In this document: one piece after another, positions 51,046 to 58,928 of the stretch | Numbering within the stretch: the first letter of the stretch is position 1 | Layout: the number at the start of each line of letters is the position of its first letter | Assembly (NCBI GenBank): GCA_963813355.1 | Contig: CAWEYS010000016.1 | Coordinates: 62,001-126,000, forward strand | Length of the DNA stretch: 64,000 nt | Source of the DNA: DATAGF01 sp963813355 | GTDB taxonomy: Bacteria > Actinomycetota > Thermoleophilia > Miltoncostaeales > Miltoncostaeaceae | Reading direction: 5' to 3' | Made by a program: the position numbers and the translations under genes | The notes under the pieces: model-generated | The model's input: only the letters and a program-made list of their open reading frames with translations | What the model was told of the DNA's origin: nothing | Database searches by the model: none

Positions 51046-51957
51046 GTGCTCGCGCGGCGCCTGACCAAGGCCTACGGAGAGATCGCCGCGGTCGACGGCA
51101 TCGACTTCCGCATCGAGCCGGGCGACTGCTTCGGCTTCCTCGGCCCGAACGGGGCCGGCAAGACGACCACGATGAGGATGCTGTCGTGCCTGTCGCCCCG
51201 CGACTCCGGCGAGCTGCAGGTGCTGGGCATCGACCCCGACGTGGGGCCGCGGGAGCTGAAGCGCCACCTCGGCGTCGTCGCCCAGGACACCACGCTCGAC
51301 CTCGAGTTGACGGTGCGCGAGAACCTGCTGGTCTTCGCGCGCTACTTCGACATCGCGGGGCCCGAGGCGGCCCGGCGCTCGGACGAGCTGCTCGACCTCA
51401 TGGCCCTCTCCGACCGCGCCGACGACCAGGTCGACCGGCTCTCGGGCGGCATGCGCCGCCGCCTCCAGATCGCGCGCGCCCTCATCAACCACCCGCGCCT
51501 GGTGCTGCTCGACGAGCCCACGACCGGCCTCGACCCGCAGGCGCGCCACGCGGTGTGGGAGCGCCTCAGGACGCTGCGCCGGGACGGCGCGACCCTGGTC
51601 CTGACGACGCACTACATGGACGAGGCGGCGCAGCTCTGCGACCGGCTGGTCATCATGGACGGCGGGCGGATCGTGCGGGCCGGGCGCCCGGCCGACCTGG
51701 TCGCGCGCGAGGTGGGGCGGGAGGTCCTGGAGCTGCGCGTCGCCCCGGGCGACGCGGCGGCCCTGCTCGCGCACCTGGACGGCTGGGCGCGCGGCCACGA
51801 GGTCGAGGGCGATCTGGTGCTGCTGTTCACGGACGACGCGGAGACGCTGCACGCCCACGCCCGCGAGGCCGGGGTGCCGGTGCGGCTTCAGGCGGCGCGC
51901 GCCGCCGGGCTCGAGGACGTCTTCCTCCGCCTCACCGGCCGACACCTACGAGACTGA
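51046..51957 (+). CDS. ABC transporter ATP-binding protein (DrrA/NodI-like), no permease next to it
   Basis: A 303-residue ATPase. Walker A is GPNGAGKTTTMRML, the signature is RLSGGMRRRLQIARALI, Walker B with D-loop is LVLLDEPTTGLDPQAR and the H-loop His is in LVLTTHYMDEAAQL. The C-terminal extension of about 80 residues (EVLELRVAPGDAAALL to the end) is the regulatory part of the DrrA/NodI group, which normally sits next to an ABC-2 permease. Here the next gene is the convergent RTX gene, overlapping by 26 bp, so the permease is elsewhere or lost. The group exports drugs, polyketides or nod factors. Confidence 0.86.
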   Translation: MLARRLTKAYGEIAAVDGIDFRIEPGDCFGFLGPNGAGKTTTMRMLSCLSPRDSGELQVLGIDPDVGPRELKRHLGVVAQDTTLDLELTVRENLLVFARYFDIAGPEAARRSDELLDLMALSDRADDQVDRLSGGMRRRLQIARALINHPRLVLLDEPTTGLDPQARHAVWERLRTLRRDGATLVLTTHYMDEAAQLCDRLVIMDGGRIVRAGRPADLVAREVGREVLELRVAPGDAAALLAHLDGWARGHEVEGDLVLLFTDDAETLHAHAREAGVPVRLQAARAAGLEDVFLRLTGRHLRD

Positions 51958-52832
51958 GCTCGCAGCCGCGGACGCGGTCCCGGCGGTCCACGTACGCGCG
52001 GTCGCGCCCGGACCCGCACCGCACCGACTCGGGTCGCCCGTTGCGAGCCCGGACCACGTCGCTCCCGCCACCGGCGTCGTAGACGTTGACGCCGCCGCCG
52101 CCGATGAGCACGTCGCGACCGCGGCCCCCGACGACGCGGTCGTCGCCGTCGCCACCCGTCAGGCGATCCGGGCCCGGCCCCCCGACGAGGCAGTCGTGGC
52201 CGCCCTCTCCCCGCATGCGATCGGCGCCGCCGAAGCCGATCACGATCTCGCCGGCGCCGCCCCCCGTCAGCGTGTCGGGGGCGTTCGTCCCGAGGACCGC
52301 CACGCGGCAGCCCCCGGCCCGGAGCGGCTCGGTCGGATCGCCGCCGCCCCCGGAGCCGGAGCCGCCCCCGCCGCTGCCACCACCCGCCCCCGCCGCTGCC
52401 ACCACCGCCGCCGAAGCGCGCCGGGATGGTCACGGGGTCGCCCGGCACGGTGACGTGGTAGCCCGCGCCGACCTGAGGGAAGGTCGTGTAGCAGGTGATC
52501 GTCAGCTCCGGCCGCAGGTGCTGCTCGCGCCCGATGGCGATGACGCGCGTGTCGTGCTCCCCCGACGCGCTGACGACGCCGACCACGTATGTGCGCTCGC
52601 CCGTGTTGACGTTGACCAGGTGGACGTAGCCGTCATAGCGGTCCGCGCCGGCCTCGGCGCCCTCGCAGCGCGCGCTCCAGTGGACCACCACGACCCATGT
52701 GTCGGCGCCCCTCAGCTCCGTCACGGCCGCGGACACGGTCCCCGCGGGCGCCAGCTGCGCGGCGGCGGCGGCGGCGATCAGCGCGAACGCGGCAGCGCAG
52801 GCGAGAATGCCGAGCAGGCGACGGGCTGTCAC
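51932..52832 (-). pseudogene. secreted RTX (hemolysin-type Ca-binding) protein, frameshifted by a 22-bp duplication
   Basis: GTG 52832 starts a signal peptide (RRLLGILACAAAFALIAAAAAAQ) followed by a beta domain (TWVVVVHWSARCEG and RTYVVGVVSASGEH) up to a Gly/Ser linker. From there the frame is lost into Arg-rich nonsense. The correct continuation is in another frame: GGCRVAVLGTNAPDTLTGGG then GADRMRGEGGHDCLVGGPGPD, GDGDDRVVGGRGRDVLIGGG, classic RTX nonapeptides, ending at TGA 51932. A perfect 22-bp tandem duplication (52363-52406) in the linker explains the shift; deleting one unit rejoins both halves. RTX repeats fold on calcium outside the cell. The intact protein would be about 290 residues. 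Probably non-functional in this state. Confidence 0.8.
52363..52406. repeat. perfect 22-bp tandem duplication in the RTX linker
   Basis: Two identical 22-bp units (52363-52384 and 52385-52406), each of the form CGCCCCCGCCGC followed by TGCCACCACC on the plus strand, encode the Gly/Ser linker on the minus strand. Because 22 is not a multiple of three, the second unit shifts the frame by one. Removal of either unit gives an uninterrupted signal-peptide-linker-RTX frame. Slipped-strand duplication is the simplest origin. Confidence 0.85.
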
Positions 52833-52865
52833 CCCGTCACCCTCCCACCGACGGCGCGCCCGTGA

Positions 52866-53678
52866 CTACACCCGGCCGGTGGCGGCGTCCTCGTCGTCGT
52901 CCGCCGACCAGGCCTCTCGGGCCCACAGCGGCGGGCGGCCGAAGCGCTTGGCGAGCCAGATCCCGAGCCCGTAGAGCACGATCTGGGGGACCATCAGGAG
53001 CAGCATGCTGAACGGGTCCCCGCCCGGCAGGATCGCCGCCAGCGCCGCGATCAGGACGATCGCCACGCGCCAGTGGCGGATGTAGAAGTCGGCGCTGGTC
53101 ACCCCGATGCGCGCCAACGCGAGCATCGCGACCGGCACCTCGAACATGAGCCCCGAGGCGAGCATGAGCGTGGTGACGAAGCTGAAGTACTCCCCCGCGC
53201 GGACCTGGGTCAGGAACGTGTCGCCGCCGAAGCCGAGCAGGAAGTCCAGGGCCACCGGCAGGACGACGAAGAAGCCGAACGCCACCCCGGCGAGGAACAG
53301 GGCCGACGCCCCGGCGACCACGAGCAGCATGCGGCGGCGGGGCTGGTCCTGCACCGCGGGGATCACGAAGGCGTAGAGCTGGTAGAGCCAGACGGGCAGC
53401 GCCACCAGGACGGCGGCGTAGAAGCAGACCTTCAGGACCGTGAAGAGCGGCTCGGTCGGGGAGAGGGTGATGAGCCCGGTCTCCTGGTAGCGCTCCGGCA
53501 GGGGCCACTCGAGGATCTCGAGCAGCTGGTCGTGGAAGCCGTAGGCCACCGCGAAGGCGACGACGAGCGCCACGATCGAGACGATGATCCGGTTGCGGAG
53601 CTCGTCGAGGTGCTCCACCACGCTCAGCCGCTCGTCGCGGCCGACGCGGCGCACGGTCATCCCGCGGAGGCGGGCCAT
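52866..53678 (-). CDS. tatC: Sec-independent translocase TatC
   Basis: A 270-residue twin-arginine translocase core with six TM segments. The N-terminal VEHLDELRNRIIVSIVAL has the typical cytosolic EHLxELRxR motif, followed by LSPTEPLFTVLKVCFYAAV in the first periplasmic region, FAVIPAVQDQ-like loop (YAFVIPAVQDQPRRRM), GEYFSFVTTLMLASGLMFEVPV and ILPGGDPFSMLLLMVPQIVLY. ATG 53678 is reported; a downstream ATG (53660, MTVRRVGRDERL) is also possible. The gene follows tatA by 10 bases on the same strand. Identity is secure. The C-terminal tail is acidic. Confidence 0.94.
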   Translation of the reverse strand: MARLRGMTVRRVGRDERLSVVEHLDELRNRIIVSIVALVVAFAVAYGFHDQLLEILEWPLPERYQETGLITLSPTEPLFTVLKVCFYAAVLVALPVWLYQLYAFVIPAVQDQPRRRMLLVVAGASALFLAGVAFGFFVVLPVALDFLLGFGGDTFLTQVRAGEYFSFVTTLMLASGLMFEVPVAMLALARIGVTSADFYIRHWRVAIVLIAALAAILPGGDPFSMLLLMVPQIVLYGLGIWLAKRFGRPPLWAREAWSADDDEDAATGRV

Positions 53679-53688
53679 GCGCTCGGGG

Positions 53689-53979
53689 TCAGGCCGCGGG
53701 CGGTCGCGGCGGCGAGTCGCCCGGGACCACCACGCCCTCCAGCACCTCGTCGTCCTCGTCGCGGGCGGCCGCGGGGTCCGCGGCGGCGGCCGCGGGCGCC
53801 GTCCGCTCGGGCTCGTCGCGCCGCGCCGGCGGGGCGTCGTCGTGGTCGAGGACGGCGCCCTTGAACTCGCGGATGCCGCGGCCGATCGAGCGCCCCATCT
53901 CCGGCAGCCGCTTGGGTCCGAAGACGAGCAGCGCGATCACCAGCACGATGATGATCTGGATCGGGGAGATGTCGAACAC
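53689..53979 (-). CDS. tatA: Sec-independent translocase TatA/E
   Basis: A 96-residue TatA-family protein: short N-terminal TM (PIQIIIVLVIALLVFGPKRL) then the amphipathic helix PEMGRSIGRGIREFKGAV, which are the two diagnostic elements including the FGxxxLPE/FGPKRLPE hinge. The tail is an acidic, Ala/Pro-rich unstructured region. GTG start at 53979. It forms the Tat pore with TatC encoded 10 bases downstream; no separate TatB is seen, so TatA probably serves both roles as in many Gram-positive bacteria. Confidence 0.92.
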   Translation of the reverse strand: MFDISPIQIIIVLVIALLVFGPKRLPEMGRSIGRGIREFKGAVLDHDDAPPARRDEPERTAPAAAAADPAAARDEDDEVLEGVVVPGDSPPRPPAA

Positions 53980-54070
53980 GCGAGCCGTCCTCCGGGTGGG
54001 TCCCTCGCCGCTAGGTTAGCCCGCCCCGCACGGCAGGGCCAGGCGTGGGGGCGGCGGGCCGCTTGCTAGC

Positions 54071-54373
54071 GTGGCCGCCGTGCAGGACCCCACGGCCGAC
54101 GCCGTCGTGCGCCAGATGCGCGACGCGATCATCGACAACGACCTCAAGCTGCTCGCGGCGGTCAACGCGCGGCTCGAGCTGGTCGCGCGCCTCCGGGCCT
54201 ACAAGCGGGCGCAGGGCATGGAGTTCGTCGACCAGGCCCGCGAGGACTGGATGCACCGCTACCTGGCCGCCGCGAACCGCGGGCCCCTGAGCGACGAGGG
54301 GCTCCACGAGATCTACGGCCACCTGCTGGACCTCACCAAGCGCGAGACGACCGCCGAGGTCGAGGAGGCCTAG
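54071..54373 (+). CDS. monofunctional chorismate mutase (AroQ type)
   Basis: A 100-residue all-helical AroQ-type chorismate mutase that turns chorismate into prephenate for Phe/Tyr synthesis. Helix 1 reads VVRQMRDAIIDNDLKLLAAVNARLELVARLRAYKRAQGM, with the conserved Arg, Asp-Asn-Asp/Leu-Leu and Lys residues; later EDWMHRYLAAANRGPLSDEG and LHEIYGHLLDLTKRE complete the fold. GTG 54071 or the GTG three codons on are both possible. It has no fused prephenate dehydratase domain. It ends with a 4-bp overlap with the convergent DUF151 gene. Confidence 0.85.
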   Translation: MAAVQDPTADAVVRQMRDAIIDNDLKLLAAVNARLELVARLRAYKRAQGMEFVDQAREDWMHRYLAAANRGPLSDEGLHEIYGHLLDLTKRETTAEVEEA

Positions 54374-54858
54374 CTCTCCGACAGGAAGTCGTCCGGGCTC
54401 ACCTGGTCGAGGAACTCCTTGAACTTCTCGACGACCTCGTCGGTGTCCTCGACCTCGTGCTCGAACTCGATGCCGCTCTCCTCGATGACCCGGTCGGCCG
54501 CGAAGATCGGCGCGTTGCTGCGCACCGCGAGGGCGAGTGCGTCGCTGGGCCGGGAGTCGATCTCGATCTCGGAGGCGGCCGCGCGCAGGGTGATGAGCGC
54601 GTAGAAGGTGTTCTCCCGCAGCTCGGTCACCGTGATCTTCGAGATCTCGGCGTTGAGCTCCGAGACGACGTCCGAGAGCAGGTCGTGGGTCATCGGGCGG
54701 GGGGTCTCCGCGCCCTGGAGCTTCATCAGGATGGCCGCCGCCTCGGCGTGGCCGATCCAGATGGGCAGGAACTTGTTGCCCGTCACGGTCTTGAGCAGCA
54801 CGATCGGCTGCTTGCCCACCATGTCGAAGCTCACCCCGTAGATGACCATCTCCTGCAC
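54370..54858 (-). CDS. DUF151 bifunctional nuclease
   Basis: A 162-residue protein of the DUF151 bifunctional-nuclease family. Signatures are EMVIYGVSFDMVGKQPIVLL, KFLPIWIGHAEAAAILMKLQ, RPMTHDLLSDVVSELNAEI and IEIDSRPSDALALAVRSNAP, followed by an acidic C-terminal helix. GTG 54858 is chosen for an AGGAG nine bases upstream and because family members start a few residues before EM; ATG 54849 is the alternative. Family members have RNase and DNase activity in vitro in some organisms; cellular role is not clear. Confidence 0.87.
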   Translation of the reverse strand: MQEMVIYGVSFDMVGKQPIVLLKTVTGNKFLPIWIGHAEAAAILMKLQGAETPRPMTHDLLSDVVSELNAEISKITVTELRENTFYALITLRAAASEIEIDSRPSDALALAVRSNAPIFAADRVIEESGIEFEHEVEDTDEVVEKFKEFLDQVSPDDFLSES

Positions 54859-55019
54859 GGCGCCTCGCTCCTCTCTGCCAGGCGGGCGCGGCCGAGGGGC
54901 CATTATAGGCGCGGCCCGGGGGGTCCCCGCCCCATGCGGAGGGACAGCCGTCCGCCCCGCCGGCCGGCGCCTTGTCGGCCTCTCGGCGCGGTTGATACCC
55001 TCCCGCGACCGTAGGTCAC

Positions 55020-55093
55020 GGGCGATTAGCTCAGCCGGTTAGAGCGCATCTCTGATAAGGATGAGGTCCCTGGTTCGAGTCCAGGATCGCCCA
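55020..55093 (+). tRNA. tRNA-Ile (anticodon GAT)
   Basis: A 74-nt tRNA. The acceptor stem GGGCGAT pairs with ATCGCCC, the D-arm is TAGCTCAGCCGGTTAGAGC, the anticodon loop is CTGATAA with GAT, and the T-arm has the conserved GGTTCGAGTCC. Discriminator is A; the encoded end is ACC then T, so the final CCA is not fully encoded. The GAT anticodon reads ATC and ATT codons. Confidence 0.97.
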
Positions 55094-55141
55094 CCTCGCC
55101 GCGGCCCTGCCGGCGGGCGTCACGTGGAGGTCGGCCCGGCT

Positions 55142-55795
55142 GTGAGCACCGAGGAGGCGCGCGAGGCCCGCCCGATCAGCTGCCTCGTGGTCAACGACCA
55201 CGCCATCGTCCGCGAGGGCCTGCGCCGCGTCCTGTCGCAGCTCGGCGACATGGTGGTGGTCGGTGAGGCCTCCTCCGGCGAGGCCGCGCTGGAGCTGGTG
55301 CCGCTGCGCCGTCCCGAGGTCGTGCTGATGGACGCGCGCATGCCGGGTATCGGCGGCGTCGCCGCCGCGCGCGCGATCGCGTCCGAGCACCCGGCCGTGC
55401 GCGTGGTGATGTTCACGGCTCACGCCGAGCAGGACCTCCTGTGGGAGGCCCTCGACGCCGGCGCGCAGGGGTTCGTGCTCAAGGACTCCGACAGCGGAGC
55501 CCTCGTCGCCGCCATCCGGCAGGTGGTGGACGGGGAGCCCTTCGTGGACCCGCGCCTCGCGCCGGACTTCCTGCGCCAGCTCGCGAAGCCGCGCAGCGCC
55601 GGGGTGCTCAGCGCGCGCGAGCGGGAGATCCTCCAGATGCTCGCCGACGGGTGCTCCAACCGCGAGGTCTCCGAGCGCCTCGTGGTCAGCGTCGAGACGG
55701 TCAAGACACACGTGAAGCACATCCTGGCCAAGCTCGGCGCCGAGCACCGCACCCAGGCGGTCGCCATCGGCATCCGCCAGTCGCTGATCCGCTAG
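55142..55795 (+). CDS. NarL/FixJ-type response regulator
   Basis: A 217-residue DNA-binding response regulator. The receiver runs from about residue 11 with phospho-accepting D64 in VVLMDARMPGIGG, T92 in MFTAHAE and K114 in GFVLKDSD. The acidic pair is N18-D19 (CLVVNDHAIVREGL), where most regulators have two Asp. A GerE/LuxR helix-turn-helix follows (LSAREREILQMLADGCSNREVSERLVVSVETVKTHV). GTG 55142 has GGAGG 11 nt upstream. The next gene, 28 bp downstream, encodes its likely histidine kinase. Signal and targets are unknown. Confidence 0.9.
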   Translation: MSTEEAREARPISCLVVNDHAIVREGLRRVLSQLGDMVVVGEASSGEAALELVPLRRPEVVLMDARMPGIGGVAAARAIASEHPAVRVVMFTAHAEQDLLWEALDAGAQGFVLKDSDSGALVAAIRQVVDGEPFVDPRLAPDFLRQLAKPRSAGVLSAREREILQMLADGCSNREVSERLVVSVETVKTHVKHILAKLGAEHRTQAVAIGIRQSLIR

Positions 55796-55823
55796 GCCGC
55801 GCTATTAGTAGCGGGACGCATAG

Positions 55824-56639
55824 TTGAACGTAAGCCATGGTGCAGACGGTGGCCTCGACGACCGCGTGCGCGAGCGCCTCGCCGAGGCCGACCGCGCCTA
55901 CGCCGAGCGCCGCTCGCTGGCCGCGGCCATCGTCCTCGCCCAGGAGCAGGAGCGCCGCCGCGTGGCCGAGGAGCTGCACGACGGCCCGGTCCAGGAGCTG
56001 GTCGGCCTCGGGCTCATCCTCGACGCGCTGAGCGCGGAGCTCCGGGCCGACGCGCCGGACGCCGCCGAAGGCGTGGCCCGCGCCGCCGCCTCGGCACGGG
56101 ACTCGGTCAAGGCGCTGCGGCGGGCCATCTTCGACCTCCACCCCATGGCCCTTGAGGAGCTGGGGTTCGCCGCCGCCACCCGGGCGCTGGTGCAGCGGCT
56201 GAAGTGGCGGGGGGCGCGCGTGTCCCTCGACCTGGCGGCGGCGGACGCGCTCTCCGAGACCCACCGGACCGTCGCCTTCCGCGTCGTGCAGGAGGCCGTC
56301 GCGAACGTGGTCCGCCACGCGGAGCCGACGCAGGTCGCCATCACCGCCCGGCAGGACGGCGCGCGCATCTTCATCGAGGTCACCGACGATGGGCGCGGCT
56401 TCGACCCCAGCCGCGCGCGGCCCCGCATCGAGGGAGGCCACCTCGGCCTCGCGGCGATGAGCGAGCGCGCGGCGCTGGCCGGCGGGGAGGTGGCGATCTC
56501 GTCCACCCCGGGCCGGGGCACCACGATCCGGCTCGCCCTCCCCGCGGCCGCGGGCGAGGATCAGGAGCCGGAGGGCAGCAGCCGGAGCGCGGCCTCCAGG
56601 GCGGCCTCGTCGGCGAAGCGCAGCTCGACGACCATCTGA
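55824..56639 (+). CDS. NarL-partner histidine kinase (HisKA_3, cytosolic)
   Basis: A 271-residue soluble histidine kinase without TM or sensor domain. The HisKA_3 dimerisation helix contains the phosphorylated H52 in RRRVAEELHDGPVQELVGLG and the X-box DLHPMALEELGFAAATRAL. The HATPase domain has the N-box VVQEAVANVVRHAEP and VTDDGRGFDPS (G1), with GGHLGLAAMSERA (G2). The start is TTG 55824; a later GTG (55866) is possible. The last 79 bases overlap the convergent parB gene, and the final about 25 residues there look like antisense read-through rather than domain. Co-transcribed with the response regulator. Confidence 0.85.
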   Translation: MNVSHGADGGLDDRVRERLAEADRAYAERRSLAAAIVLAQEQERRRVAEELHDGPVQELVGLGLILDALSAELRADAPDAAEGVARAAASARDSVKALRRAIFDLHPMALEELGFAAATRALVQRLKWRGARVSLDLAAADALSETHRTVAFRVVQEAVANVVRHAEPTQVAITARQDGARIFIEVTDDGRGFDPSRARPRIEGGHLGLAAMSERAALAGGEVAISSTPGRGTTIRLALPAAAGEDQEPEGSSRSAASRAASSAKRSSTTI

Positions 56640-57430
56640 CCGCCCGGCCCGGCGCGCACGCGCACCGGGGCGTCGAACGCCGTGCCGAAGGCCTCGAGCG
56701 CGGCGTCCCCCACGGGGCCGACGACGGGCCGGCGGCGGCGCGCCCGCCCGTCGGACGCGCTCCGGGCCAGCTCCTCGGTCGCCCGCACCGTGAGACCGTC
56801 GGCCACCGCGGTCTCCGCGACGCGCAGGCGCTGGCCGCGGCCGTCGGCCATGAGGATCGCGCGTCCGTGGCCCTCGCTGAGCAGGCCCCCGGCGATCATC
56901 TCCTGGACCTCCTCGGGCAGCTCGAGCAGGCGGACGAGATTGGACAGGGCCGGGCGGCTGCGGCCGAGGCGCCCCGCGAGCTCGCCGTGGCTCTGGCCGA
57001 AGTCCTCGATCAGGCAGGCGCAGGCCTGCGCCACCTCGATCGGCGTCAGGTCCTCACGCGCGAGGTTCTCCACCAGGGCCAGCTCGAGCCGCTCGCGGTC
57101 GTCCACCTCCCGCACCACCGCGGGCACGCGCTCCAGGCCGGCCAGGCGGGCCGCCCGCCAGCGGCGCTCGCCGGCGACGATGCGGTGGCGCCCGTCGTCC
57201 CCCGCCGGGGCCACGAGGATCGGCTGCAGCACACCGCTCGCGCGGATCGACGCCGCGAGGGCGCCGAGGGCGCCCTCGTCGATCCGGCTCCGGGGCTGGC
57301 TCGGGTTCGGGTCGATCGCCCCGACGGGCACCTCGAGGAGGGCCGGGCCGGAGACCGGCGGCGCGGTCTCGCCCAGCAGGGCCGAGAGGCCGCGGCCGAG
57401 CCCCCGGCGGCCGCGTGCTCCCTCAGCCAC
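56561..57430 (-). CDS. parB: chromosome-partitioning protein ParB
   Basis: A 289-residue CTPase and parS-binding protein that loads the partition complex near the origin. Signs are the ParA-contact start RGLGRGLSALLGE, the NPSQPR box, GERRWRAARLAGL and the helix-turn-helix ENLAREDLTPIEVAQACACL followed by GELAGRLGRSRPALSNLVRLL, then C-terminal dimerisation residues ending in LRLLPSGS. GTG 57430 overlaps the parA stop by 8 bp. It works with the parS site at 58888. The 3' end overlaps the convergent kinase gene. Confidence 0.94.
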   Translation of the reverse strand: MAEGARGRRGLGRGLSALLGETAPPVSGPALLEVPVGAIDPNPSQPRSRIDEGALGALAASIRASGVLQPILVAPAGDDGRHRIVAGERRWRAARLAGLERVPAVVREVDDRERLELALVENLAREDLTPIEVAQACACLIEDFGQSHGELAGRLGRSRPALSNLVRLLELPEEVQEMIAGGLLSEGHGRAILMADGRGQRLRVAETAVADGLTVRATEELARSASDGRARRRRPVVGPVGDAALEAFGTAFDAPVRVRAGPGGQMVVELRFADEAALEAALRLLPSGS

Positions 57431-58176
57431 GGGCGGCGACCTCCTTGGCCGCCTCGAAGTAGGCGTCGGCGCCGGCGCAGTGGGGGTCGTAGCGGATCAC
57501 GGGCTCCCCGTAGGACGGCGCCTCGGCCAGGCGGACATTGCGCGGCACCACCGTGCGGAACGCCAGCTCGGGGAAGTGGCGGCGCACCTCGCCGATGACG
57601 TCGCCGCTGACGCGGGTGCGGGCGTCGTGCATGGTCATCAGCATCCCCGTGACGCGGAGGCCGGGGTTGATGGTCTCCTGGACGGCGGAGACCGTCTCCA
57701 TCAGCCGGGAGAGACCCTCCAGCGCATAGTACTCGCACTGCACCGGCACGATCAGCCGGTCTGCGGCGGCCAGGGCGTTGACCGTGAGCAGGTCGAGCGA
57801 GGGCGGGCAGTCCAGGAAGACGTAGCCGTAGCGGTCGCGGGCGGGCTCGAGCGCCCGGGCGAGCAGGCGCTCGCGCCCCTCGCGCGAGGGGAGCTCCACC
57901 GCGGCGCTCGCCAGGTCGGCCGACGAGGGCACCAGGTCGAGGTTCGGCACCGCCGTCGCCACGACGGCGCGGTCGATCGGCGCGCCGTCGAGCAGGACGT
58001 CCGCCGTGTTGAGGCGGTCGCGGCCGGAGATCCCGAGGCCCCCCGACGCGTTCGCCTGCGGGTCGACGTCCACCAAGCAGCACGCGCGCGCCCGCCTCGG
58101 CGAGGCAGGCCGCCAGGTTGACGGCCGTCGTGGTCTTGCCCACCCCGCCCTTCTGGTTGGCGACGGCGTAGATCAC
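57423..58176 (-). CDS. parA: chromosome-partitioning ATPase ParA, frameshifted near residue 35
   Basis: Deviant-Walker ATPase that moves ParB-parS complexes. The N-terminus IYAVANQKGGVGKTTTAVNL carries the deviant Walker A; the gene then reads CLAEAGARVLL before the frame breaks. The correct continuation VDVDPQANASGGLGI (Walker A' Asp) is one frame over, and the rest YVFLDCPPSLDLLTVNALAA, VQCEYYALEGLSRLMETV and RLAEAPSYGEPVIRYDP is normal. One extra A in the plus-strand run at 58075-58076 explains it; removing it gives LLVDVDPQAN. An intact ParA would be about 250 residues. GTG 58176 overlaps rsmG by 4 bp. As ParA is usually important, a sequencing error is the leading explanation. Confidence 0.85.
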
Positions 58177-58928
58177 CGGCGGCTGCCCGCCCCCAGCGGG
58201 CGCGACGCCGCCCGGCCGGGGCGGCGCGGGTAGCGCGGCGGGGTGGCGCGGGCCTTCGCGAAGGACTGCAGGCGCCGCCGGGCGCCCGGGAAGGGCCGCA
58301 CGGCCAGCGGAGGCTCGGGCTCGAGGCCGAGCAGCTCCGCCGCCCGGGCCTCGTCGGCGGCGTCACGGGGGTCGACGGCGTCGCCGCGCCACAGGAGGAC
58401 GGCGCCCCCGACGGCCACCAGGGGGGCGGTGAGCTCGAGCGCGACCGGGGCCGGCCCGAGGGCGCGCGCGACGGCCAGGGGGAACGCCTCGCGCTCGCCG
58501 GCGGCGAGGTGCTCCGAGCGGTCCGCCACCACACGGACATTAGGGAAGGCGGCGGACGCCCGGCGTAACCAGTCGGCCTTGCGGCGCTCGCTCTCGACCA
58601 GCGTCACCGCCACCTCCGGCCGGGCCGCGGCCAGCGCCAGTCCCGGGAAGCCGGCGCCGCTGCCCACGTCGACGAGGGCCGTGACCCCGGCGAGCCGCGG
58701 GTGCGCGAGGGCGGCGAGGCTGTCGAGCAGATGGCGGTCGATCCCGTCATCGACCCCCTCGATCGCGGTGAGGTTCTGGGGCTCGAGGGCGATCCGGTCG
58801 AGCAGGGCGATCAGGCCGGCCGCGACGCCGGGGTCGAGCGGGGCGCCGAGCTCGCGCCGCCCGCGCCGCCAGGCGCCCGGCCGGCCCGGTTTCACGTGAA
58901 ACCGCCGCGCCCACCCGTCCGCGCTCAC
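58173..58928 (-). CDS. rsmG: 16S rRNA (guanine527-N7)-methyltransferase RsmG
   Basis: A 251-residue methyltransferase of the GidB family. The central region has NLTAIEGVDDGIDRHLLDSL (conserved NLT and HLLDSL), the SAM-binding VDVGSGAGFPGLALAAARPE, LVESERRKADWLRRA and ADRSEHLAAG. GTG 58928 overlaps the khpB stop by 4 bp. The gene contains the parS palindrome in its first codons, where its translation is FHVKP. It is part of the conserved origin-side order rnpA-yidD-yidC-khpB-rsmG-parA-parB. The C-terminal Arg-rich part is slightly long. Confidence 0.92.
   Translation of the reverse strand: MSADGWARRFHVKPGRPGAWRRGRRELGAPLDPGVAAGLIALLDRIALEPQNLTAIEGVDDGIDRHLLDSLAALAHPRLAGVTALVDVGSGAGFPGLALAAARPEVAVTLVESERRKADWLRRASAAFPNVRVVADRSEHLAAGEREAFPLAVARALGPAPVALELTAPLVAVGGAVLLWRGDAVDPRDAADEARAAELLGLEPEPPLAVRPFPGARRRLQSFAKARATPPRYPRRPGRAASRPLGAGSRR
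58888..58903. promoter_or_regulatory. parS centromere site
   Basis: A perfect 16-bp palindrome GGTTTCACGTGAAACC inside the 5' coding part of rsmG. It contains the core TTTCACGTGAAA shared by chromosomal parS sites. ParB encoded about 1.5 kb away is the expected ligand. The single site seen here lies about 2.4 kb from the candidate oriC. Confidence 0.88.

Noticed and set aside
55801..55823. Operator-like palindrome before the kinase gene (CGCTA-TTAG-TAGCG)
   Set aside because: Arms are only five bases and the gene pair is probably co-transcribed from upstream; not enough to claim a site.
57046..58176. 376-codon frame starting like ParA
   Set aside because: Only its first 35 codons are ParA; the rest is an out-of-frame Arg/Gly-rich reading that runs over parB. 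It is the result of the one-base insertion.
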